This document shows positions 1 through 5,181 of a stretch of 6,293 nt of DNA, one piece after another. Under the pieces are notes generated by a model, which saw nothing but the letters and a program-made list of their open reading frames with translations, was not told where the DNA came from and made no database searches. The position numbers were made by a program, and so were the translations under genes. The stretch lies in contig JACMKG010000432.1 in NCBI GenBank assembly GCA_014380255.1, positions 1-6,293 on the forward strand, in the 5' to 3' direction. This DNA is from Prolixibacteraceae bacterium (GTDB lineage: Bacteria; Bacteroidota; Bacteroidia; Bacteroidales; Prolixibacteraceae). Numbering within the stretch: position 1 is the first letter of the stretch; every line of letters starts with the position of its first letter.

Positions 1-1643
1 GAAGGGTATTAACCTATACAGAGCTTTGGAAAGAAGTCAACAAATTTGCCAATACGCTCAAAAAACTAAAAGTTAAAAAGGGAGACCGGGTAGCCATATA
101 CATGCCCATGGTACCCGAGCTGACCATTGCCATGCTGGCCTGTGCCCGCATAGGGGCTATCCACTCAGTGGTATTTGCAGGCTTCTCGGCAGCCTCTCTT
201 TCCGACAGGATCAACGATGCCGAGGCAAGGGTTGTACTGACTGCCGATGGAGGATTCAGGGGAGAAAAGATCACCCCTTTGAAGCAAATTGTGGATGATG
301 CCCTGGAAAGCTGTCCGGTTGTTGAAAATGTAGTGGTTTATCAACGCACCCATTCAGATATCGATATGGTTGACGGGCGGGACCTTTGGTGGCACGATGC
401 CATCGAGGGGCAATCGGAAGACTGTCCGGCAGAGGAGATGGATGCCGAAGATATTCTTTTTATCTTATACACTTCAGGCTCAACAGGTAAACCCAAAGGC
501 ATTGTGCATACCACAGCCGGGTTTATGGTTTATATAGCTTACACTTTTAAAAATGTATTTCAGTACAATTCGGGGGATGTCTATTTCTGTACCGCTGATA
601 TAGGCTGGGTAACCGGTCATTCCTATACCGTTTACGGGCCATTGCTCAACGGGGCACAAACCCTGATGTTCGAGGGAGTCCCCACCTGGCCTGATGCAGG
701 GCGGTTCTGGGCCATTGTGGATAAATATAAAGTCAACCAGTTTTACACTGCACCAACGGCTATCCGGTCCTTGCTGGCCATGGGCATGGAACACATCATC
801 AACAAGGATTTATCTTCGCTCAAGGTATTGGGAACTGTTGGCGAGCCCATCAATGAAGAAGCCTGGCACTGGTACCATGACCATATCGGGCGCAACCGCT
901 GCCCCATTGTGGATACCTGGTGGCAAACCGAAACCGGGGGAGTGATGATCAGCCCGTTGCCCGGAATAATTCCTACAAAGCCTTCCTTTGCCACCCTTCC
1001 GCTACCCGGGGTACAACCCATCATTGTAGATGGAGACGGAAAGGAACTTATGGGCAACAGTGTGAAAGGAAACCTGTGCATCAAATACCCATGGCCGGGA
1101 ATTGCCCGCACCATCTGGAGAGACCATAACCGCTTTAAGAAAACCTACTTCAGCAAGTACAAAAATCTGTACTTTACAGGCGACGGGGCTCAGCGTGATG
1201 AAGATGGCTATTACCGTATCCTGGGCCGGGTAGATGATGTGATCAATGTTTCAGGTCACCGGTTAGGGACCGCCGAAATTGAGAATGCCATTAACTCACA
1301 CCCGCTGGTCAACGAATCAGCCGTGGTCGGTTATCCGCATCCAATTAAAGGACAAGGCATTTATGCCTTTGTAGTTTGCGGAGAACTTTCTACCGGAGGA
1401 GAGGAAGGTATTCGCAAGAGTATCAAGATGGCTGTTACCAACCTGATTGGCCCCTTTGCACGCCCTGATTTGATTCAACTGGTGCCGGGCTTACCAAAGA
1501 CCCGCTCGGGGAAGATCATGCGCCGTATCCTTCGTAAAGTGGCCGAAGGCGATGTAACCAACCTGGATGACATTACCACCTTGCTCGATGAGGAGATTGT
1601 GGACAAGATCATTAACGGAGCTTTGGTGGAGGTGAAAAGATAA
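1..1643 (+). CDS. acs: Acetyl-CoA synthetase (AMP-forming), 5'-truncated by the window edge
   Basis: Activates acetate with ATP to acetyl-AMP and then acetyl-CoA (cytosolic; acetate assimilation). The reading frame is open from base 3 with no start, giving 546 residues before TAA. The family is usually about 630-650 aa, so roughly 90-100 N-terminal residues lie upstream. Hallmarks of the adenylate-forming family are intact: the P-loop [10 protein letters not shown] (471-500), WWQTETGG (918-941) whose first Trp lines the acetate pocket in known Acs enzymes, and the hinge and C-terminal segment [20 protein letters not shown] followed by [17 protein letters not shown]. Near the end is [11 protein letters not shown] (1494-1526), whose Lys (codon 1512-1514) is the catalytic lysine that is reversibly acetylated in characterised Acs. 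The acetate-type pocket and close match favour Acs over propionyl-CoA synthetase. No frameshift or missing key residue is seen in the part present. No obvious hairpin terminator follows the stop. Confidence 0.97.
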   Translation, partial: RVLTYTELWKEVNKFANTLKKLKVKKGDRVAIYMPMVPELTIAMLACARIGAIHSVVFAGFSAASLSDRINDAEARVVLTADGGFRGEKITPLKQIVDDALESCPVVENVVVYQRTHSDIDMVDGRDLWWHDAIEGQSEDCPAEEMDAEDILFILYTSGSTGKPKGIVHTTAGFMVYIAYTFKNVFQYNSGDVYFCTADIGWVTGHSYTVYGPLLNGAQTLMFEGVPTWPDAGRFWAIVDKYKVNQFYTAPTAIRSLLAMGMEHIINKDLSSLKVLGTVGEPINEEAWHWYHDHIGRNRCPIVDTWWQTETGGVMISPLPGIIPTKPSFATLPLPGVQPIIVDGDGKELMGNSVKGNLCIKYPWPGIARTIWRDHNRFKKTYFSKYKNLYFTGDGAQRDEDGYYRILGRVDDVINVSGHRLGTAEIENAINSHPLVNESAVVGYPHPIKGQGIYAFVVCGELSTGGEEGIRKSIKMAVTNLIGPFARPDLIQLVPGLPKTRSGKIMRRILRKVAEGDVTNLDDITTLLDEEIVDKIINGALVEVKR

Positions 1644-1657
1644 AGAATCCTCAACAC

Positions 1658-1686
1658 TTGCTTTTGAATAAGAATTATTAAATTTG
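1658..1686 (+). promoter_or_regulatory. Bacteroidota-type promoter for the small two-gene cassette
   Basis: TTG at 1658-1660 is followed after 18 nt by TAAATTTG at 1679-1686. This is an exact match to the -7 consensus TAnnTTTG, with a TTG -33 element at acceptable spacing for the primary sigma factor of this phylum. Transcription would begin about 4-8 nt downstream, giving a leader of only some 13-17 nt before the TTG codon at 1707. It lies just after the acs stop, so the cassette is probably transcribed independently of acs. Confidence 0.6.
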
Positions 1687-1706
1687 TTCAAATAATATAA
1701 AACACC

Positions 1707-1967
1707 TTGGATATCAACAAAAGACATGAAAACGAGAAGAAGTTTTCAAATTATGAAGATCTTCCTGATGGTTTAAGACGTTATTGGTTTGAAATTCCAG
1801 GACGGTTGGGATGGAAAGCTCGATACGTAAAAATAGTTGATCAAAGCGAGGTTACAATATCATTTCGGCAAGAAATATACAATGAAAATGATATACTTGT
1901 AGAGATACATGAGAAATATCCTATAGACAATGGACATATTAAAATAGAAAAAGATGATAGTAACTAA
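1707..1967 (+). CDS. Small hypothetical protein, first gene of a two-gene cassette
   Basis: 86-aa protein that I do not recognise as a named family. The start is inferred as TTG at 1707: the frame is closed by TAA at 1698-1700, there is no in-frame ATG anywhere in the gene, and the TAAATTTG promoter element ends about 20 nt upstream. A charged N-terminus (about residues 1-22) precedes a segment that looks beta-rich: RYWFEIPGRLGWKARYVKIVD (25-45), TISFRQEIYNEN (50-61) and ILVEIHEKYPIDNGH (62-76). This alternation of hydrophobic and charged residues suggests a small soluble all-beta or alpha/beta fold. No signal peptide, membrane segment or catalytic motif is visible. Base composition is clearly AT-richer than acs and phoU. 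The 3' end overlaps the next gene by 14 nt, implying translational coupling. A toxin-antitoxin-like pair is one possibility suggested only by organisation. Confidence 0.7.
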   Translation: MDINKRHENEKKFSNYEDLPDGLRRYWFEIPGRLGWKARYVKIVDQSEVTISFRQEIYNENDILVEIHEKYPIDNGHIKIEKDDSN

Positions 1968-2217
1968 ACAGATATTGGCAATCAATTTGCTAAGCTATTT
2001 ACAGCATAAAACGACTCTTAGTGACTTGGTAGCCTGGGCCGAAAATGCGATGATGGAAGGCGATATACAAGGAGAAGAGCCGGAAGTGGTTCGTGACATA
2101 CTTGCCAGATTGGGCGTAGCCGATGTAAAAGCATTCGGACTTTTCTGGGATGATTGTTATGACTTTATGCTCAAGCTCGGCTATGTGCTGAAAATAGATG
2201 CAGGTTTGGTTGCTTAA
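1954..2217 (+). CDS. Small acidic hypothetical protein, second gene of the cassette
   Basis: 87-aa protein starting at ATG 1954, inside the last codons of the preceding gene (14-nt overlap, different frame). It reads as mostly helical and acidic: an N-terminal helix KQILAINLLSYLQHK (5-19), then LSDLVAWAENAMMEGDI (22-38), EVVRDILARLGVADVKAFGL (44-63) and WDDCYDFMLKLGYVLKI (65-81). Similar short proteins with a leading LLxYL stretch, a WAENAMxEG motif and a GLxWDDC motif seem familiar to me as uncharacterised proteins of this phylum, but I cannot attach a function. There are no membrane segments and no nuclease or DNA-binding motif. Its tight coupling to the upstream gene suggests the two products act together, perhaps as a complex. 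No good Shine-Dalgarno is seen, only an A-rich stretch before the ATG. A hairpin lies 5 nt after the stop. Confidence 0.8.
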   Translation: MIVTKQILAINLLSYLQHKTTLSDLVAWAENAMMEGDIQGEEPEVVRDILARLGVADVKAFGLFWDDCYDFMLKLGYVLKIDAGLVA

Positions 2218-2222
2218 GATAA

Positions 2223-2242
2223 GGTCACGAGATTTCGTGGCC
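2223..2242 (+). terminator. Stem-loop after the small-gene cassette, possible terminator
   Basis: GGTCACGA and TCGTGGCC pair as an 8-bp stem (one G-T wobble) around a 4-nt loop, 5 nt after the stop codon at 2215-2217. The GC-rich stem and position fit a terminator. The downstream tract is CCAGAACTTCTACTTTCC rather than a clean run of T, so it may instead be a 3'-end stabilising hairpin. Confidence 0.4.
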
Positions 2243-2341
2243 CCAGAACTTCTACTTTCCTTTAATAATTGAAAAAGATTTTCCTTTAAGGTATACAATG
2301 TTGCTTAAAACAGTGCACTAGATTTAAAGGACATAAAATCA

Positions 2342-2363
2342 CTAATAGAAAGAGTTCTATTAG
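2342..2363 (+). promoter_or_regulatory. Perfect 9-bp inverted repeat in the leader of the ABM-domain gene
   Basis: CTAATAGAA (2342-2350) and TTCTATTAG (2355-2363) are exact reverse complements around the 4-nt spacer AGAG. The element sits directly before the ribosome-binding sequence AAGGA (2365-2369), which is 10 nt upstream of the ATG at 2380. It could be an operator for a dimeric repressor, or an RNA hairpin controlling access to the ribosome-binding site. A weak -7-like TAGATTTA lies at 2319-2326, so the repeat would be in the transcribed leader or just downstream of the start site. Confidence 0.5.
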
Positions 2364-2379
2364 CAAGGATTTAATAACT

Positions 2380-2931
2380 ATGGAAAAACAAGGCGCGAGT
2401 GTTGTAATCACCCATCAAGTTATGGATGGAAAAGAGAATGACTATGAAAACTGGTTGAATGAAATTGGACCTTTGTGCCGAAATGCTACCGGCCATTTAG
2501 ATTGGCAAATAATACGCCCAATTCCTTCTTTAACATCAACTTACACTATTATCATTCGTTTTGATTCAACGGAGCACCTAAAGGACTGGATGAACTCAAC
2601 GGAAAGGCGACGATTAATTGAAAAAGTTACACCGCTATTGGATAAAGGCGATAATTATTCGATAAGCAGTGGTTTGGATTTTCTATTTACCCCACCTCAG
2701 GCAAAGACTTTGGTTCCGTTACGTTGGAAACAATACCTGGTAACATGGTCGGCAATTTTCCCTTTATCCGTCATTATTCCATTAATGATAGTACCTATTT
2801 TGCGCAAATTGGGCATTCCTCCATTCCACCTTGTAGATTCATTAATTATTTCCGGAACGATTGTACTACTGATGGTTTATTTTGTGATGCCTTACTATAC
2901 AAAGCTGATTAAAAAATGGCTTTATAAATAA
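2380..2931 (+). CDS. ABM-fold (antibiotic biosynthesis monooxygenase-like) protein with two C-terminal membrane helices
   Basis: 183-aa protein. Residues about 6-100 form an ABM/dimeric ferredoxin-like domain: a first strand ASVVITHQV, then a helix with DYENWLNEIGPLC, a strand GHLDWQIIRP, a strand TYTIIIRFDS and a helix HLKDWMNSTERRRLIEKV. The linker FLFTPP (101-106) is followed by two hydrophobic helices, about 118-141 and 151-171, and a basic tail (KLIKKWLYK). This architecture, ABM domain plus FTxP linker plus two membrane helices, matches a widespread group of membrane-anchored ABM proteins with no established substrate. The basic tail suggests the N-terminal domain is cytoplasmic. ABM domains can be cofactor-free oxygenases or non-enzymatic, and no active-site residues can be assigned here. 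ATG 2380 is chosen because AAGGA precedes it by 10 nt. It appears monocistronic, with its own inverted repeat upstream and a long gap downstream. Confidence 0.85.
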   Translation: MEKQGASVVITHQVMDGKENDYENWLNEIGPLCRNATGHLDWQIIRPIPSLTSTYTIIIRFDSTEHLKDWMNSTERRRLIEKVTPLLDKGDNYSISSGLDFLFTPPQAKTLVPLRWKQYLVTWSAIFPLSVIIPLMIVPILRKLGIPPFHLVDSLIISGTIVLLMVYFVMPYYTKLIKKWLYK

Positions 2932-3053
2932 AACAAGGCTCTCTTCAAAAGAAGTTAAGTAATGGGAACTGAATAATGTCGTATATCTATTTATAAGAAA
3001 TTTTCGCAAAACAGGAAAATTATATTTAATTAAACCTTATTCTTCTATTTTTC

Positions 3054-3180
3054 ACCTTAATAACCTTAGTAATAAAATTAACCCCGGCAACCTTAACCTT
3101 AGTAACCTTATATCTTATCTTTCAAAAGGTTACTAAGGTTGTAGGCTGCGTATGTTCTTGGTTACTAAGGTTATTAAGGT
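3054..3180. repeat. Nested inverted-repeat element built from AACCTTAGTAA units
   Basis: The outer arms 3054-3072 and 3162-3180 are perfect 19-nt reverse complements. Inside them, 3095-3109 and 3126-3140 are perfect 15-nt reverse complements around a 16-nt loop. All four arms share the 11-mer AACCTTAGTAA (3062-3072 and 3095-3105 forward; 3130-3140 and 3162-3172 inverted), so alternative pairings are possible. AACCTT units are spaced 6 or 9 nt apart. It codes for nothing visible. It resembles a REP/MITE-like non-autonomous repeat, or could form a large RNA hairpin separating the two transcription units. Confidence 0.75.
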
Positions 3181-3433
3181 TGAGCCACCGGATGTGATTT
3201 CATCCTTGCTTATTTCAACGAATGAGTGATTTCTATGCTGATGAAATTCTGTAGACTAAACATTTAACAACACACTTTCATTCAATATAAAGCAATCCAT
3301 GAATACTAAATAAATACGACATTAAATGATGCATATTACTTAAAACTATCGCACAGGGAAAAAAGCATTCTTTAGGTTTTGGGAAGAAGAGTAGGAGAGC
3401 GGAATATGGTTCGTGGATTTTAAATTAATGAAG

Positions 3434-3462
3434 CTGTAACAGCTCTGTAACAATTTTGTAAT
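3434..3462 (+). promoter_or_regulatory. PHO box: three direct repeats at 11-nt period upstream of phoU
   Basis: CTGTAAC (3434-3440), CTGTAAC (3445-3451) and TTGTAAT (3456-3462) are spaced exactly 11 nt apart with AT-rich 4-nt spacers. PhoB-family regulators bind tandem direct repeats of 7 nt plus 4 nt with a CTGTnA-type core, so this is a strong candidate for the site of the PhoB-like regulator encoded downstream, implying autoregulation of phoU-phoB(-phoR). The match is by pattern; binding is inferred. Confidence 0.7.
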
Positions 3463-3472
3463 TATTTATTTT

Positions 3473-3480
3473 CATTTTTG
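3473..3480 (+). promoter_or_regulatory. Candidate -7 element of the phoU promoter
   Basis: CATTTTTG matches the TAnnTTTG consensus except for the first base. It begins 10 nt after the last PHO-box repeat, the arrangement expected when PhoB replaces the upstream promoter element. No TTG is found at the normal -33 spacing. Transcription from here would give a leader of about 155 nt before phoU. Confidence 0.4.
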
Positions 3481-3592
3481 CCCTTTGATAAACGTACAAT
3501 GCATAATTAAGCAATGGAAATTTCATTTTTCTCTATTTAATAAGTAGATTAGCATGAATTCTTCACGGCTCTCTTTGCATGTTTAAATACAG

Positions 3593-3613
3593 GATCAAAA
3601 AGTGATCAGGAGG
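3593..3613 (+). promoter_or_regulatory. Small hairpin abutting a strong AGGAGG site in the phoU leader
   Basis: GATCA (3593-3597) and TGATC (3603-3607) pair around AAAAG, and AGGAGG (3608-3613) follows immediately. AGGAGG is 31 nt upstream of the phoU ATG at 3645, too far for direct use. It is 9 nt before a TTG at 3623 that opens a 17-codon frame ending at TGA 3674-3676, overlapping the start of phoU out of frame. It may be a short leader peptide coupled to phoU, or chance. Confidence 0.3.
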
Positions 3614-3644
3614 TTTAAATTTTTGAATAGCAGACAAAGCAACT

Positions 3645-4364
3645 ATGGTACAAAGAAAACACGAAGCGATTGTTGATATTATGTCAGATTATGAGAAGCT
3701 TGCCAACAAGGTGCTCAATCAGTTGGATGAAGTAAGTAAACTGATTTCAGTGTCAGGTCAGCTTCCGGGAAAGCAACAGTTAAAGGCGCTGAAGGAAAAT
3801 GAAAAGAAAATTAACAGAACGGAAGTAAAGATCAGTGAGAAGATCGTCCATGCCATTGCACTTTATCAGCCTGTAGCTTCCGAGATCCGCAACCTGATTG
3901 CCTGCTACCGCATTGTGATCAGCCTGGAGCGAATAGGCGATTTGTCGATCAGCATTGCCAAGCAGCTGAGCCGTATTGAAAACCAGGAGGTCTATGCAAG
4001 CCTGGCTGGGTTTATTTCCAAAATGATGGATTTGAGCACTGAAATGGCCCGCAGTTCCATGCTCTCGTTTATCAACCACGATACGAAACTGGCCCTGTGG
4101 ACGATTCAGAGTGAAACGGTGGTTGACGATTTTAATCACAAGATGCTCGATAAAGTGGGTGAAAGGGCTGGTCTTATTGCAGGGGATAAAAATATATTGA
4201 TTAGTTTTATCTACATCAAGGAAATGGTTTCGCACATTGAACGTATCGCGGACCATGCCGCCAACATTGCAGAGGCCTCGATTTATGCCCACGAAGGCAA
4301 GGATGTCAGGCATCACAGGGTTAAGAAGACAAGTAATCCTTTAAATGCCGAAGACGATGAGTAG
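3645..4364 (+). CDS. phoU: Phosphate-signalling protein PhoU
   Basis: 239-aa cytoplasmic all-helical protein of the PhoU family, about the usual length. Both halves carry the characteristic metal-binding helix motif: LERIGD in the first PhoU domain (residues 94-99, within CYRIVISLERIGDLSISIAK) and IERIADHAANIAEA in the second (198-211, after IKEMVSH). PhoU proteins relay phosphate status between the Pst transporter and the PhoR kinase and repress the Pho response when phosphate is plentiful. Consistent with that, it is followed immediately by a PhoB-like regulator that overlaps its 3' end and then by a PhoR-like kinase. A PHO-box-like array lies about 180 nt upstream. The ATG at 3645 is used because the frame is closed by TGA at 3624-3626; an in-frame ATG at 3681 is the alternative. 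The C-terminal tail (about 222-239) is charged and probably disordered. No pst gene is adjacent in the window. Confidence 0.95.
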   Translation: MVQRKHEAIVDIMSDYEKLANKVLNQLDEVSKLISVSGQLPGKQQLKALKENEKKINRTEVKISEKIVHAIALYQPVASEIRNLIACYRIVISLERIGDLSISIAKQLSRIENQEVYASLAGFISKMMDLSTEMARSSMLSFINHDTKLALWTIQSETVVDDFNHKMLDKVGERAGLIAGDKNILISFIYIKEMVSHIERIADHAANIAEASIYAHEGKDVRHHRVKKTSNPLNAEDDE

Positions 4365-5037
4365 CACTCAGAAAATACTGGTGGTGGACGATGAGAAGGA
4401 CCTGTGCGAGATCCTTCAGTTCAACCTTGAAAGCGAGGGCTACACCGTTGAAGTGGCTTATTCGGGAGAACAAGCGCTTGCCAAACCGATCGATAGTTTT
4501 GACTTGCTGCTGTTGGATGTGATGATGGGTGGCATGTCAGGATTCAAGTTGGCTGACAAGATCCGGAAGGAAATGCAGCTTTCGATGCCGATTATTTTTC
4601 TCACGGCTCGTGAAACGGAAAACGATATGCTTACCGGTTTCAACGTGGGGGCCGACGATTATCTTACCAAGCCGTTTTCGGTAAAAGAGTTAAGCGCTCG
4701 TATTAAGGCCGTGCTACGCCGAGGCAAATCAGCAGAAGTAAAATCCAAAGTAATAACCGTTGAGGGCATGGAGCTGGATCTGAGCCGTAAATCGGTCACC
4801 ATTGATCGGGAGCCTGTGCTGTTGACCCGTAAAGAATTTGAGATATTGGTTATGCTGATTTCCAACAAGGGGAAATACATCGGCCGGACAGAAATTCTTG
4901 ACCGCATCTGGAGCGATGATGTGATAGTCACAGAGCGCAACGTGGATGTCAACATTGCCCGTTTGCGAAAGAAAATCGGTGAATATGGCAATTACATCAA
5001 GGGAAGGACAGGTTATGGCTACTGTTTCGAGGAGTAG
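4357..5037 (+). CDS. phoB: PhoB/OmpR-family response regulator of the phosphate two-component system
   Basis: 226-aa transcription factor with an N-terminal receiver domain (about 5-120) and a C-terminal OmpR/PhoB winged helix (about 135-226). In the receiver, the acidic pair is D11/D12 (VVDDE), the phosphoacceptor D54 (LLLLDVMM), the switch Thr T83 (FLTARE) and the conserved Lys K105 (LTKPF). The usual Pro four residues after the phosphoacceptor is Gly58 (DVMMGGMSG). In the output domain, LTRKEFEIL, the helix RNVDVNIARLRKKIG and the wing GRTGYGYCF are clear. ATG 4357 gives the standard short N-terminus and overlaps phoU by 8 nt; ATG 4345 (four residues longer, 20-nt overlap) is possible. Two stops in a row (TAG TAA) end the gene. 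The PhoB assignment rests on phoU upstream, a PhoR-like kinase downstream and the PHO box; by sequence alone it could be another OmpR-type regulator. Confidence 0.9.
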   Translation: MSSTQKILVVDDEKDLCEILQFNLESEGYTVEVAYSGEQALAKPIDSFDLLLLDVMMGGMSGFKLADKIRKEMQLSMPIIFLTARETENDMLTGFNVGADDYLTKPFSVKELSARIKAVLRRGKSAEVKSKVITVEGMELDLSRKSVTIDREPVLLTRKEFEILVMLISNKGKYIGRTEILDRIWSDDVIVTERNVDVNIARLRKKIGEYGNYIKGRTGYGYCFEE

Positions 5038-5045
5038 TAAAAGGA

Positions 5046-5143
5046 AAATAAGAAATAAGGAATAAGAAACAAGGAATAAGAAATAAGAAAGGTGGAAGAG
5101 CCTTTTACTTTCTGATTCCTTATTCCTAGTTCGCTATTCGCTA
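5046..5143. repeat. Two inverted arrays of 7-nt tandem repeats between phoB and phoR
   Basis: Positions 5046-5087 hold six in-register heptads of consensus RAATAAG (AAATAAG, AAATAAG, GAATAAG, AAACAAG, GAATAAG, AAATAAG). Positions 5116-5143 hold four heptads: TTCCTTA, TTCCTAG, TTCGCTA, TTCGCTA. The second array is the reverse complement of the same unit type: 5051-5063 pairs with 5115-5127 with one mismatch, and pairing continues imperfectly inward. On RNA this gives a long imperfect hairpin with a purine-rich 5' arm, lying between the regulator and kinase genes. Confidence 0.75.
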
Positions 5144-5181
5144 TTAAAATTTGAAGCTTTTAACTGTTTAAACCAATTTCT

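Larger units (their letters stand above)
2932..3644. other. 713-nt intergenic region between the ABM gene and phoU
   Basis: AT-rich stretch with no reading frame I can support on either strand and no tRNA or rRNA-like structure recognised. It holds the nested AACCTTA repeat element (3054-3180), the PHO-box-like array (3434-3462) with a -7-like element, and a small hairpin plus strong Shine-Dalgarno before phoU (3593-3613). An isolated further AACCTTA copy is at 3033-3039. Bases 3181-3430 and 3481-3590 show nothing I can name; if the -7-like element is right, the latter is the phoU leader. Confidence 0.7.

Noticed and set aside
743..1114. 123-codon - strand frame, and others antisense to acs (such as 480-794)
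   Set aside because: Antisense to an intact and strongly conserved acs; the composition of the products is not protein-like.
1726..1776. Short ATG frame (16 codons) near the start of the first cassette gene
   Set aside because: It is out of frame with the longer 86-codon gene, very short, and has no ribosome-binding site.
2301..2326. Possible promoter for the ABM gene: TTG 2301-2303 with TAGATTTA 2319-2326
   Set aside because: The -7 match lacks the final G and the spacing is only 15 nt, shorter than normal; too weak to annotate as a feature.
2724..2912. 62-codon + strand frame inside the ABM gene
   Set aside because: It lies out of frame within the membrane-helix region of a well-supported gene and has no independent signals.
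3054..3180. CRISPR array interpretation of the AACCTTAGTAA copies
   Set aside because: The copies are short, inverted relative to each other, irregularly spaced and without unique spacers of constant length; no cas genes are nearby.
3373..3381. TAGGTTTTG, near match to the -7 consensus in the phoU upstream region
   Set aside because: It has one extra T relative to TAnnTTTG and no TTG at the right distance upstream; the element after the PHO box fits better.
3780..4316. 178-codon open frame on the - strand inside phoU
   Set aside because: It lies entirely antisense to a clear PhoU gene, its product resembles no family I know, and it has no promoter or ribosome site. It is a shadow frame.
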